NCBI GenBank assembly: GCA_023402845.1
Contig: JAEYFP010000051.1
Location: 1-64,000 of the forward strand
DNA from: Bacillota bacterium
Lineage (GTDB): Bacteria; Bacillota; Clostridia; Lachnospirales; Lachnospiraceae
Direction of reading: 5' to 3'
Length of the DNA stretch: 64,000 nt
Part shown: one piece after another, positions 17,743-27,041 of the stretch
Numbering within the stretch: position 1 is the first letter of the stretch
How the letters are laid out: each line of letters opens with the position of its first letter
Made by a program: the position numbers and the translations under genes
The notes under the pieces: generated by a model
Told to the model about the DNA's origin: nothing
Seen by the model: the letters and a program-made list of their open reading frames with translations, nothing else
Databases searched by the model: none

Positions 17743-18723
17743 ATGATGTTTGAAATTTGTAATACGCAGATTCCTGATGGAACTAAAAAAGAGTTATCAA
17801 TTGAAGTTACAAAAACGCTGGATGGACAGGCAATGATTATTCCGTTCACTGTAATCAATGGTACAAAACCGGGACCGGTTTTGTTATTGGACGGGTGCAT
17901 TCATGGTGATGAGCCGGAAGGTGCCATGGCAATATTACGTATAATTAATGAATTGGATCCTGCAAAATTAGCAGGCACAGTAATTGCCGTACCTGCGGTA
18001 AATGTTTCGGCACTTGCGCAGACTAAGCGTGGGAATGCAAGAGATGAGCACAATTATGATCTGAATAGAATTTATCCCGGCAGGCCGGATACTTTTTTGA
18101 CGGGACGTGTTGCATATAAGCATTTCACTGAAATTCTGCCAAAGGCGACTATGGAAATTTCAGTCCATGGAGGAGGAAATCATTCTTTTATGTGTCCTGC
18201 AATTTTCAATTCAGGGATGCCGGAATCAATAGCACTTGCGCAGGCAATGGGTGAAGATTGGAGAATTATTATGACCTCACTGGGTGATGCTTCACCTGCG
18301 GGACAGGGGAAAAAGCTTGGTATTCCGGGAATCACTGTTGAAATCGGCGGGATGTCAGGGACAATTCCGGAGGTTTATGATCAGACAGTTAAGACGTTAA
18401 CGAAAGGCTTTTATAATGTTATGTATACTTATGGCATGTTGGAAGGAAAGGCAACCAGATGTGAGAAGTGGTGGTTTGGACATCAGGAAACGGTATATGT
18501 TGAAAGTGATGGCCTTTTAAATCCTGTTTATGGAAGTTCAATCGGTAAAATGCTGCAGTCGGGTGATCCGATTGCTCAGGTGGTAAATTTAAGAGGTGAA
18601 ATTGTACAGGAGGCTGTTGCTCCGTGCGTTGGTATTCCATTTGGTGTACATACGTATCCGTCTGTTACTACCGGAGACTGGATGGTATTTTTTGCTGCGG
18701 GCGAATGGAAGACAGAATTATAA
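17743..18723 (+). CDS. succinylglutamate desuccinylase/aspartoacylase family deacylase
   Basis: M14-like zinc deacylase (AstE/AspA family), 326 residues. Seen: the zinc motif GCIHGDEPEG (His and Glu ligands), the substrate-carboxylate Arg in YDLNRIYPGR, the third zinc His in SVHGGGNHS, the catalytic Glu in TVEIGG, and a C-terminal beta-barrel-like domain. It would strip an acyl cap from the amino group of an amino acid such as N-acetyl- or N-succinyl-aspartate/glutamate. AAAGGAG lies 5 bases before ATG 17743 (17746 is also possible; GTG 17737 overlaps the ribosome site). It sits with the carbamoylase and aspartate dehydrogenase, consistent with uncapping amino acids. Confidence 0.85.
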   Translation: MMFEICNTQIPDGTKKELSIEVTKTLDGQAMIIPFTVINGTKPGPVLLLDGCIHGDEPEGAMAILRIINELDPAKLAGTVIAVPAVNVSALAQTKRGNARDEHNYDLNRIYPGRPDTFLTGRVAYKHFTEILPKATMEISVHGGGNHSFMCPAIFNSGMPESIALAQAMGEDWRIIMTSLGDASPAGQGKKLGIPGITVEIGGMSGTIPEVYDQTVKTLTKGFYNVMYTYGMLEGKATRCEKWWFGHQETVYVESDGLLNPVYGSSIGKMLQSGDPIAQVVNLRGEIVQEAVAPCVGIPFGVHTYPSVTTGDWMVFFAAGEWKTEL

Positions 18724-18752
18724 AATATAAAAAATTTAAGGAGAAAAGAACA

Positions 18753-19298
18753 ATGTCAAATATATTAAATGAAAAACTTGGAATTGAGAAAATTCACCAC
18801 GTAGCGTTTGCGGTACCGGATATGGATGAGGCACTGACGGTTTTCCGTACATTAGGATTTGATCCAATGGTACTTGATTTCACGGATAATATGGAAGCAG
18901 CCTTCTATGTCGGGGAGGTACAGGTACAATTTTATTATGGCAAGACACCGGAACAGCGTTATGCAAAATGGTGTGCAGAGCATGGCGGGAAAATGGGGGC
19001 TCATCATGTCTGCTATCTGGTATCCGATATTAAAAAAACAATGGCGGCTATTAAAGAGGCCGGAATGGAAACAATTGAAGAAATTCCGGGAAGAGGTTCA
19101 CAAGGAATTCATATACAGATCAAACCGGAATATACATGCGGTTGTGAGGTAGAATTTCTGGAGCTGGCTGATTATGTGAAAGGAAAATCTATTCAGGAGC
19201 AGAATGATATTGTGAAGAATAATTTTGCCGCTATTATGGATGGAACTTTCGAAGGAATAAACAAGGATTCAGTTCAGGCGGAGTTTGCCGCGAAATAG
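18753..19298 (+). CDS. VOC-family metalloprotein, methylmalonyl-CoA epimerase-like
   Basis: 181-residue vicinal-oxygen-chelate protein made of two beta-alpha-beta3 modules. Metal-ligand candidates are the His of KIHHVAFAVPDMDEA, the His of GAHHVCYLVSDIKKT and the Glu of CEVEFLEL. The pattern is near methylmalonyl-CoA epimerase but the C-terminal 35-residue tail is extra and no mutase or CoA enzyme lies nearby, so epimerisation or isomerisation of an amino acid or hydantoin is an alternative (racemisation of a substituted hydantoin would fit the pathway, but that is a guess). GGAG precedes ATG 18753; upstream in-frame starts lie inside the previous gene. Confidence 0.8.
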   Translation: MSNILNEKLGIEKIHHVAFAVPDMDEALTVFRTLGFDPMVLDFTDNMEAAFYVGEVQVQFYYGKTPEQRYAKWCAEHGGKMGAHHVCYLVSDIKKTMAAIKEAGMETIEEIPGRGSQGIHIQIKPEYTCGCEVEFLELADYVKGKSIQEQNDIVKNNFAAIMDGTFEGINKDSVQAEFAAK

Positions 19299-19338
19299 AA
19301 GGCGGATAGATATTATAGATTTTCAGGAGGGATTTATT

Positions 19339-20910
19339 ATGTGCTTTATGTTAGCCGCAGGGAAAAAGGCGACAATTGATGGATCAGTTCTTGTGGGTAG
19401 AAGCTGTGATACTATTTCTACAATGGCAGCTCAAATTATTCATCGACCGGCTAAAGATTATAAATTGCAGGAGACTCTCCATATTCCTTCTACTTTGCCG
19501 AATAATCCTGGTATGAATATTCCGCAGATTGCACATACATATGCCTATACGGCATCAGTAGCGGTAAGGAAGGACTGGAATTATCCGCAGGTGCTTGGAG
19601 GTGTAAATGAAAATCAGGTATGTGCGGGAGCAAGTACGGGGGGAACCGTTAAAAGAGAGGTTGAGGAATTATCTCCGTGGCCGGAGACAGCTTTAGGAGA
19701 TTTTATTATGACATTAGTATTGGAAAGATGTAAGACGGCCAGGGAGGGAATTTTGCTTGCGGGAGAACTGACGGAAAAATATGGGGCCAGAGGAGATAAC
19801 TATATTATTGGAGATAAAGATGAAGCATGGCTTTTTGAGCAATATCAAGGCTATCACTGGGCAGCGGTAAGGGTACCGGATGATAAATTTGTAATTATGG
19901 CAAACAGCTTTCGTATTTCAGAGTATCATCCGGAAGATACGAACAATTTTTTGGGAGCTCCGGATCTGATTAGCTTTGCAAGAGAACATGGTTTATGGAA
20001 TCCGGAAGAGGAACCATTTAGGCCATGTGATGCATATGGAACTCGTATAATGGCGGCCCCACACAACTACCCGCAGGGTTATACAGGAAGCTCATTGCGT
20101 TCTTTTGGGAATCAGCTCCGTATCTGGGGTGGTATTAAGATGCTCAAACCCTCGGCTGATATATCCGCAACAGATCCTAAAGAGTATGATTTGTTTTGGG
20201 AACCGGATCATCAAATTGATATTGAAGATTTTTTGAATGTATTAAAATCATATTATCAGGACACAGAATTTGATGAATATAAATTTAATCAGGAAGAGAA
20301 TGAATATCTGATTGACCAGAAAACGGGTCACTACAAGTTTGCTCCGGCTTTTGGAAAGTGCAGGTTAATCGGATGTCCTAATCAGGCCACTTCATGGGTG
20401 TGCAAGATCAAGGGGGATCTTCCGTTGCCGATACGTGCAACCTTTTGGGCGGGCTTGGGCCCGGGAACAGCTTCTCCGCACATTCCGTATTATGCTTTGT
20501 CGGGAAAAATCCCCAGTGAATATCAAAAGGGAGAATTTTTGGAAAGCAATGAATATGAAAAGGATTCGGCATTTTGGCTGTTCACTAATATTGGAAACTT
20601 AAAAAATCTTTATTATCAAGCATTGGCTGATTTGGTACAGGACACTTGGAGAGATTTTGAGGGTCGTGCCAGATTGCATCACAGTTTATTTGAAAAAAAC
20701 ATGGTTAATCAACTTGAGGGGGGAATGCCATTGGAGGAATTGACATCGCAGGTTTCGGATTTTTCTTATCAACACAGCGTGGAAGCTTATTGCATGGGAG
20801 ATCAGTTATTGGGGCGTATATTTACCCGGATGGCATTAGTCAATAATCCGCATACTGTTCTGAATTTCCAAAATCCTAAGGACTGGAAGCTTGAGTATAT
20901 GGTTCATTAG
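19339..20910 (+). CDS. C69-family dipeptidase
   Basis: 523-residue Ntn-hydrolase of peptidase family C69 (PepDA-like), which cleaves dipeptides. Seen: the nucleophile Cys2, to be exposed after Met removal (MCFMLAAGKKATIDGSVLVGRSCD), then NENQVCAGASTGG and the conserved GDKDEAWLFE and VRVPDDKFVIMANSF segments. ATG 19339 with AGGAGG 9 bases upstream is certain because Cys must be second; a longer in-frame reading from 19285 would bury the nucleophile. There is no signal peptide, so it is cytoplasmic and fits hydrolysis of peptides imported by the Dpp/Opp transporter of the same array. Confidence 0.9.
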   Translation: MCFMLAAGKKATIDGSVLVGRSCDTISTMAAQIIHRPAKDYKLQETLHIPSTLPNNPGMNIPQIAHTYAYTASVAVRKDWNYPQVLGGVNENQVCAGASTGGTVKREVEELSPWPETALGDFIMTLVLERCKTAREGILLAGELTEKYGARGDNYIIGDKDEAWLFEQYQGYHWAAVRVPDDKFVIMANSFRISEYHPEDTNNFLGAPDLISFAREHGLWNPEEEPFRPCDAYGTRIMAAPHNYPQGYTGSSLRSFGNQLRIWGGIKMLKPSADISATDPKEYDLFWEPDHQIDIEDFLNVLKSYYQDTEFDEYKFNQEENEYLIDQKTGHYKFAPAFGKCRLIGCPNQATSWVCKIKGDLPLPIRATFWAGLGPGTASPHIPYYALSGKIPSEYQKGEFLESNEYEKDSAFWLFTNIGNLKNLYYQALADLVQDTWRDFEGRARLHHSLFEKNMVNQLEGGMPLEELTSQVSDFSYQHSVEAYCMGDQLLGRIFTRMALVNNPHTVLNFQNPKDWKLEYMVH

Positions 20911-20943
20911 ATTGGCGTCTGCTGCAGTGAAAGGAATCTATTT

Positions 20944-21309
20944 ATGGAAGAAAAATACTACAATATCAAAGCGGTAACAAGAAGAGAAAAGGAAGCAGCA
21001 CTAAGAGAAGCACTTTGTGAAATGGGAATTGAGGTAATGGCAGTCACTCAGGTAGAGGGGAGCGGTATTCAGGAAGGTGTAATGAGTTATATTGAGAATG
21101 GGAAGGGCGTTTTAATGCTGATTCCCAAAATTATGGTAGAGATTATCACAACAGAAGAAAATGCGGTGCAAAAGATAATTGATATGATAGTTCAAACTTG
21201 CCGGACCGGTTTGCTGGGCGATGGAAAAATTTTTATAGAGGAATGCAACGGAAGTATGATCGGGTTCCGTCCAACGGAAGAAAAGAAGCAGGAGATACCA
21301 TTATGTTAG
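20944..21309 (+). CDS. P-II family nitrogen regulator, atypical (first of a tandem pair)
   Basis: 121-residue trimeric P-II type signal protein expected to bind ATP/ADP and 2-oxoglutarate. Seen: N-terminal strand YNIKAVTRREKEAALREAL, the T-loop base GSGIQEGV and IPKIMVEII, and the B-loop TGLLGDGKIFIEE. Against E. coli GlnB the T-loop position of Tyr51 is Gly, so uridylylation is not possible, and the C-terminal ATP-binding RIRTGE segment is changed to GFRPTEE. It therefore is a divergent P-II with altered nucleotide response. It overlaps the second P-II gene by 7 bases. No amtB, glnA or nif genes are near. Confidence 0.87.
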   Translation: MEEKYYNIKAVTRREKEAALREALCEMGIEVMAVTQVEGSGIQEGVMSYIENGKGVLMLIPKIMVEIITTEENAVQKIIDMIVQTCRTGLLGDGKIFIEECNGSMIGFRPTEEKKQEIPLC

Positions 21310-21650
21310 AGATGAGTAGGGTTACAATTATTACAAGGGGAGAAAAATTTGAAGAGCTTAGGAAGAGACTGCTGGAAATAGGAGTATCCGGAATGACACT
21401 TACGAAAGTAGATGGTTGCGGTGTGCAGCATGGTCTGACAAAAATTGTAGAGGGTGTTACCAAGCGGGTATATATGAATAGCAAGATCAAGGTAGATATT
21501 GTTATATGCTCTGTACCGGTAGATGAGGTAATACGGGTAGCCGGAGAAGTGTTACAGACAGGCAGTATCGGAGATGGTAAGATTTTTGTGAGTGAAATTA
21601 AGAGAGTGATCCGTATCAGAACCGGAGAAGAAAATGAAAGAGCACTCTGA
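21303..21650 (+). CDS. P-II family nitrogen regulator (second of a tandem pair)
   Basis: 115-residue P-II protein. Seen: MTLTKVDGCGVQHG before the T-loop, TGSIGDGKIFVSEI as the B-loop, and an orthodox C-terminal VIRIRTGEENERAL that contacts ATP. The T-loop residue aligned to GlnB Tyr51 is Lys, so no uridylylation is expected, although the nucleotide site looks intact. ATG 21303 lies within the last codons of the first P-II gene with AGGAG 9 bases upstream, so translation is coupled and a heterotrimer or paired sensor is plausible, by analogy with the NifI1/NifI2 pair. Confidence 0.87.
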   Translation: MLEMSRVTIITRGEKFEELRKRLLEIGVSGMTLTKVDGCGVQHGLTKIVEGVTKRVYMNSKIKVDIVICSVPVDEVIRVAGEVLQTGSIGDGKIFVSEIKRVIRIRTGEENERAL

Positions 21651-21706
21651 TTGCAGGGTGCGGAGCTCATAAGTATTTACTATATTTGAACTGGGTGGAT
21701 GGAAAG

Positions 21707-22771
21707 ATGAGTAAGGTGTTTATAACAAATGCAACTTATATGAATATGCAGGAAAAAATGGAGCAGGTATTTGACTTTCTTGCCTTGCCGATTGAAGGAA
21801 AAACTGTATTATTAAAACCAAATCTATTATGGCCTTCCGAGCCGGAGCAGGGATTGAATACGCATCCAGCAGTTATTGAGGCAGCAGTGAAATGCTGCGA
21901 AGAGCGAGGAGCATTTAGGGTCTATATTGGGGATAATGCAGGACAGATTATGTATGGTAATTCAAAAGGTGCTTTTTATGGAAGCGGACTTGGAGAGAAG
22001 CTTGGCCAATATTATGTGAATTTGGGAGTGGACCTAGAAAAGTTTTATATAGAAGCAATTGATCAGGATGTATATATTTCAAAGCTGATTAACAAGGTTG
22101 ATATTATAATAAGCCTGCCAAAATTTAAAACACATAAGTTAACAGGTATTACCGGCGCAGTAAAGAATACCTTTGGCTATTTACCCGGCGGACAAAAAGC
22201 GAGATTGCATGTGATTGCACACTCTCATGAAAGATTCGGAAATACACTGGCACAAATTCATGCAATTCGAAAACCGGACGCATCAATCACAGATGCGGTA
22301 CTAGGAATGCAGGGAAATGGGGCATCGGGGCCTGATTTAAGATATATTGGAAAAATTATTGCATCTGCAGATCCGGTAGCTGTTGATACCGTGCAGGCAG
22401 AGATGATGGGATATGATCCGAAAGAAATTGCACATTTGGCAGCTGCAGAAAAAATTGGATTAGGAGAAATGAAATATACAACGAATAATCCTGTAGAAGT
22501 ACTGGAGGGTTTCCGGAAAGCTCCCGGATATGAAAATCCGGAGTTAATGCGTGAATCGGTAACATCACCGGGCTTAAGCGCAGATGCGGCTAAAATGATT
22601 CCTGAAGTTGATGAAGAAAAATGCATCCAATGTGGGGCTTGTATCGCACAGTGTCCGGTCGGCGTATTAGGAATGGAAAGTATTCCATTCTTAAAAAAAG
22701 ATGGTTGTGTGGGCTGCCATGCCTGTCAGGAAATCTGCCCGACGGGAGCTATGTTTTTGGGAGAAATATGA
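21707..22771 (+). CDS. DUF362 protein with C-terminal 2x[4Fe-4S] ferredoxin domain
   Basis: 354-residue iron-sulfur protein. Seen: the DUF362 body with KTVLLKPNLLWPSEPEQG, NTHPAVIEAAV and PKFKTHKLTGITGAVKN, and then a bacterial ferredoxin-like tail with CIQCGACIAQCP and CVGCHACQEICP, giving ligands for two [4Fe-4S] clusters. The family is linked to electron transfer and poorly understood redox or maturation roles. I start at ATG 21707 (GGATGGAAAG just upstream) over the TTG at 21686. Its place between P-II genes and an aminotransferase suggests a reductive step in the pathway, unspecified. Confidence 0.88.
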   Translation: MSKVFITNATYMNMQEKMEQVFDFLALPIEGKTVLLKPNLLWPSEPEQGLNTHPAVIEAAVKCCEERGAFRVYIGDNAGQIMYGNSKGAFYGSGLGEKLGQYYVNLGVDLEKFYIEAIDQDVYISKLINKVDIIISLPKFKTHKLTGITGAVKNTFGYLPGGQKARLHVIAHSHERFGNTLAQIHAIRKPDASITDAVLGMQGNGASGPDLRYIGKIIASADPVAVDTVQAEMMGYDPKEIAHLAAAEKIGLGEMKYTTNNPVEVLEGFRKAPGYENPELMRESVTSPGLSADAAKMIPEVDEEKCIQCGACIAQCPVGVLGMESIPFLKKDGCVGCHACQEICPTGAMFLGEI

Positions 22772-22810
22772 AGATAATACACAAATTATAGATGGACAAG
22801 GGAGAATAAA

Positions 22811-23986
22811 ATGGCATATATGGACTTTACAAAATTAATCTCAAGGAGAATTGAAAATGCTCAGGGAGGAGAAAGAGAGGAATTATTAAAGCTCTCAGAG
22901 AATATTCCTGATCTAATTCGTTTAGGGAGAGGAGATCCGGATTTAGATACACCGGAGCATATTAAGCAGGCAGCCATTTATGCCTTGAATGAAAATAAAA
23001 CACATTATACTCATTGGGCAGGGACACCTGCACTTCGGCAAGCAATTTGTGACAAGCTGGCCAGAGATAATGATCTATCTTATACTCCGGATGAAGTTAT
23101 TGTAACTACAGGTGTGGAAGAAGCTATGATGTGCACAATGCTGGCACTTTTGAATGAAGGTGATGAAGTAATTATGGGTGATCCTTTCTATACTTCATAT
23201 GGCGAATGTGTAAAGATAGCCGGCGGTAAACTGGTATTGGTGCCGACAACGGAGGCAAACAGCTTTGTTCTGACAGCGGATGAAATCAGAGCCCACATTA
23301 CGGAGAAGACAAAACTTTTGGTAATTGTTTCGCCTAATAATCCCACAGGGACACTGACGCCGCGCAATGAAATGGAAAAAATTGCAAAACTTGCAGTCGA
23401 AAAGGACTTACTTGTTATAAGTGATGAAATTTATGAGAAGATTATTTATGAAGATTATCAGCATACTTCACTTGCCAGCTTCGCGGGCATGAAGGAAAGA
23501 ACAATTGTATTTAATGGTTTTTCCAAAGCATTTTCTATGACCGGATGGAGAATTGGATACATGGCTGCTCCGGCACAATTGGTTTCCCTGATGCAGAGCC
23601 TGGTAAATTCCACTACTATTTCTGTTAATGAATTTGTTCAGGAAGCAGCTTTTGCAGCATTGACAAAAGGAGATGCATGTATAGAACAGACCGTAACTAT
23701 TTACAATGAAAGAAGAGAGGCCATGATGAAGGCGCTTGACCGGTGCGGAATCAAATACAATTATCCGAAAGCCTGCCTGTACATGTGGGTAAACATTCAG
23801 TCAACAGGTCTGAGTTCTTATGAATTCTGTAAGAAACTTCTTCTTGAAGGCAGTGTACAGATGTTCCCGGGCACCGTGTATGGAAAAGGAGGAGAGGGAT
23901 ATATCAGAGTTTCTCTTTTGGCTCCGACGGACAGATTACTAGAAGCAGCGAATAGAATTGTTAAGGTATTCGGAAAGGATAGCTAA
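22811..23986 (+). CDS. class I PLP-dependent aminotransferase
   Basis: 391-residue aspartate-aminotransferase-type enzyme (fold type I). Seen: LGRGDPDLDTPEHI and HYTHWAGTPALRQAI at the N-terminus, NPNNPTG-like SPNNPTGTLTP, VISDEIYEKIIY, the Schiff-base Lys239 in FNGFSKAFSMTGWRIGY, and the substrate Arg in EGYIRVSLL. It is a different subgroup from the first aminotransferase of the array (GFSKAFSMTGWR against GPSKTESLSGFR), so the array encodes two non-redundant transaminases. GGAG precedes ATG 22811. A hairpin terminator follows, ending the first transcript section. Confidence 0.9.
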   Translation: MAYMDFTKLISRRIENAQGGEREELLKLSENIPDLIRLGRGDPDLDTPEHIKQAAIYALNENKTHYTHWAGTPALRQAICDKLARDNDLSYTPDEVIVTTGVEEAMMCTMLALLNEGDEVIMGDPFYTSYGECVKIAGGKLVLVPTTEANSFVLTADEIRAHITEKTKLLVIVSPNNPTGTLTPRNEMEKIAKLAVEKDLLVISDEIYEKIIYEDYQHTSLASFAGMKERTIVFNGFSKAFSMTGWRIGYMAAPAQLVSLMQSLVNSTTISVNEFVQEAAFAALTKGDACIEQTVTIYNERREAMMKALDRCGIKYNYPKACLYMWVNIQSTGLSSYEFCKKLLLEGSVQMFPGTVYGKGGEGYIRVSLLAPTDRLLEAANRIVKVFGKDS

Positions 23987-24023
23987 GGCTGGCAGTACAT
24001 TAATAGAATAGAAAACAAAAAGG

Positions 24024-24062
24024 CAAAGAAGCTAATAATACAATAGTTTTCTTTGTTTTTTT
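24024..24062 (+). terminator. hairpin terminator after the second aminotransferase
   Basis: CAAAGAAGCTA (24024-24034) pairs with TAGTTTTCTTTG (24044-24055) with one bulge, then T7. It splits the array into an enzyme half and a transporter half. Confidence 0.65.
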
Positions 24063-24082
24063 ATGGAGGAATAAATATTAGA

Positions 24083-25300
24083 ATGAAAAAACTATTTTAT
24101 AATGCAAATGTTATAGATGCAGTAAAGGAAAACAATAAAGCGGATGCTTTATTAATAGAAGCCGATAAAATTCTGGCGGTAGGCAAATATAAAGATTTGA
24201 TTTCCCTGACAGAAAGGGATACACAAATAACAGATGTTAAGGGACGTACAATTATTCCGGGATTGATTGAGTGTCATGCGCATATGCTGATGAACTCCAT
24301 GAGTGTGGAGGATATGCTGATGACCCCGAAGACATTAGGATTTTACCGTGGGATTCGTAATTTTGAAAATACTCTGAAAATGGGTATTACAACAGTAAGG
24401 GATTGCGGCGGGTGTGATCCTGGTATAAGAATGGCGATAGAGGAAGGTATTATAAAGGGACCGCGGTTGTTAACGTGTGGAATACTAACACCAACAGGGG
24501 GACATAATGAGACATATTTTCCTCTTGGATATTCACTGGATATAGAACCGGGAAATACAGATTCTGTTTATGATGGAATAACCGGAGTGCAGGTTGGTGC
24601 CAGGAAAAGAATTAGAGAAGGCTATGATTTTGTGAAAATTACAGCTACAGGAGGAATTAATGACCCTCAGACCAGTCCGTTCTCTCCGGAATATACAATT
24701 GATGAAATTAAGGCAATTGTTGAAATATCGAAGATGCATGGAAAAGATTTTGTGGTTGCCCACTGTCATGGAGGTGAGGGACTCCGGTATTGTCTGGAGG
24801 GAGGTATCCGTTCTATTGAACACGGGACCTGGATTACGAAAGAATTAATGGAGATGATGGCAGAAAAGAATGCATTTTATACGCCTACTTTTGCGATAGG
24901 TTATTATATGGAAACAAGGAAGAAGGAATTGAATCTTCCATCATATACATTGAAGAAACATAATGAAACAAAGCATATGCTGGAAAAAAGCTTTCAGCTG
25001 GCATTGGATAAAGGTGTGACCGTCTGCATGGGAACGGATGCAACCAATGGATACATGCATGGCCATAATGCCATGGAACTGGTATTAATGGTAGAAAATG
25101 GTATGAATCCCTATGAAGCACTTCTGACAGCTACCAAAAACGCCTCCAGGTTATTGCAGATGGAATCTGAGATAGGAACATTGGAAGCGGGGAAGAAGGC
25201 TGACTTTGTAATTGTAGAGGATAATCCTCTTTCTGATTTCCGTATTTTGTTGGAAAAAGAAAATATAAAGGCAGTCTATAAAGATGGTATTTTGGTTTAG
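24083..25300 (+). CDS. metal-dependent amidohydrolase (imidazolonepropionase/prolidase-like)
   Basis: 405-residue amidohydrolase-superfamily enzyme. Seen: the HxH metal pair in IECHAHM, the bridging carboxylated Lys in FVKITATGG, His ligands in VVAHCHGGEG and SIEHGTW, and the active-site Asp in MGTDATNG. This arrangement is that of the imidazolonepropionase-like group, many of which cleave Xaa-Pro, Xaa-Arg or N-acyl dipeptides. GGAGGA lies upstream of ATG 24083, with a rather long 13-base spacing; no better start is visible. It precedes the lipoprotein gene of the peptide importer, so hydrolysis of an imported peptide or cyclic amide is the likely role. Confidence 0.85.
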   Translation: MKKLFYNANVIDAVKENNKADALLIEADKILAVGKYKDLISLTERDTQITDVKGRTIIPGLIECHAHMLMNSMSVEDMLMTPKTLGFYRGIRNFENTLKMGITTVRDCGGCDPGIRMAIEEGIIKGPRLLTCGILTPTGGHNETYFPLGYSLDIEPGNTDSVYDGITGVQVGARKRIREGYDFVKITATGGINDPQTSPFSPEYTIDEIKAIVEISKMHGKDFVVAHCHGGEGLRYCLEGGIRSIEHGTWITKELMEMMAEKNAFYTPTFAIGYYMETRKKELNLPSYTLKKHNETKHMLEKSFQLALDKGVTVCMGTDATNGYMHGHNAMELVLMVENGMNPYEALLTATKNASRLLQMESEIGTLEAGKKADFVIVEDNPLSDFRILLEKENIKAVYKDGILV

Positions 25301-25348
25301 TCGCCAAGATATAGATACTCTAAAAAAAGGAAAATGAAGGAGGAGCAC

Positions 25349-27004
25349 ATGAAGAAAAGAATCGCCTTGATGCTGGCAGCATCACTGGCTGTGTCAGTAC
25401 TTGGAGGATGCGGAAGCACATCTACTGAGACAGCAGAAAAAACAACAGAAACAGCAGAAGCAACAGAAACATAAAAATCAGCAGAAACAGCAGAATTAGC
25501 TGTGGATCCTGGAGATCAGAAGGAAGTCGTTGTAATGCAGTCAGGAGAACCTGCTACACTGGATCCCTGCTATTCTGGCTCGGGAAGTGAGATTCAGATT
25601 ATGACACATATTTTTGATCCAATTGTCACTTTGAATATGGAGGAAGAGGTGATTCCCTGGATTGCTACGGAATGGGAAGTGTCAGAGGATGGTTTGGCGT
25701 GGACTTTCAAGATGCGGGACGATGTTACATTCTCTGATGGGAAACCGATGACAGCCGCAGATGTGAAGTATACCTTTGATCGTACAACTAATCCGGATAA
25801 TCTGTGCGATGGGAATTATTTATGGTGTCTGGATGGGATGTATTATGAAAGCACAGAGATTGTAGATGATTATACTTTCATTATTCATACCAGTGTGCCT
25901 TGCCCGTGTATTACGACTTATTTGGCAGATATTATGATTCTTCCGGAACATTACTATACAGGCCTTGCTAAGGAAGAGGCAACTGTGGCACCTCTTGGAT
26001 CAGGAGCTTATACACTGGAATCCTATGATACGGCAAATAATGTGATTACCTTAAAGAAAAATCATAATTATTGGGCTGAGAAGTCAGGCGATATTACAGG
26101 TAATATTGAGACACTTGTATGGAAGACCTCTACAGAAGAATCTACACGTGTAGCTGAGTTGGTATCCGGTGGAGCAGATGTTATTAATACGGTATCTATT
26201 GACTTCAAAGATCAAGTTGATTCTGCAGCAGCTTATGTCAGTTCAGAGGGCACAAGAAGAGAATTTATTGGCATTACAATGAACAATGGCAATGAGGTAA
26301 ACAAAGAAACAGATTTCAGAGTTGCTTTAAATTATGCAATTGATGTTCAGACAATTATCGATACATTAAGAGGCGGTGAATCTACAAGAACGGGGACTTT
26401 TGCAAATCCACCATATTCCGATCCCAGTGGTGCTGTTTATGAATATGATCCGGATAAGGCAATTGAGATTTTAGAAGCAGCAGGAATTACTGATTCAGAC
26501 GGAGACGGCTTTAGAGAATATAATGGTGAAAAGATTCATGAGGTGCTGACTGCTTCTGGACATTATTCAAAGGATACAGAAATTATGACTGCTGTTTCTT
26601 CCTATTTATCGGCAATAGGTATTGAAAATGAAGTAACTGTAACAGAGTGGTCTACCTTAGTCTCACAGATTGACGAAAGACAAGTTGTTGCGGATCTTTG
26701 GTTTATGACATCAGGTTCTGTAAGTGAGATTCAAACAGATATGACAGACTTTTTAAGTACAAATACCGGTAACTACGGTGTGTGGGAAAGTGCGGATTAT
26801 GACGCTGAGTTTTCAGAATTAGCAGAAACTTTTGATTCGGATGAAAGAATGCAGAAAGGCTATGAATTACAGGCAATTATGTTTAATGACCCACCGATTG
26901 TATTTTTTGATTTCATGTCAAATGCTTATGGCTTATCAGATAAAGTTACATGGACACCGAGAAAAGATGGAAGAATCCTCCTCATGGATGCCGTGTATAA
27001 CTAA
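25349..27004 (+). pseudogene. Dpp/Opp-type solute-binding lipoprotein gene interrupted by an in-frame stop
   Basis: Substrate-binding component (SBP_bac_5 family) of a peptide ABC importer, anchored outside the membrane. Seen: GGAGGAG then ATG 25349, a lipoprotein signal with lipobox LGGC (Cys21), a Thr/Glu/Ala-rich linker, then TAA at 25472-25474 exactly inside that linker. The same frame continues without further stops to 27004 through the full binding domain (VVVMQSGEPATLDPC, FKMRDDVTFSDGKPMTAADVKY, and so on), about 510 residues. One G-to-T change in a GAA codon would explain it. No ribosome site serves a restart downstream. Either the importer lost its receptor very recently, the stop is read through, or it is a sequence error. 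Confidence 0.85.
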
Positions 27005-27041
27005 GAAATAATTGAATATAAGAAAGAGGTTTGTTGGATGT

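Noticed and set aside
21233..21670. Antisense open frame opposite the second P-II gene
   Set aside because: Ser/Thr/Pro-rich shadow of the P-II coding strand, without a start context.
24053..24082. Earlier TTG start of the amidohydrolase
   Set aside because: It lies inside the terminator T tract; ATG 24083 follows GGAGGA.
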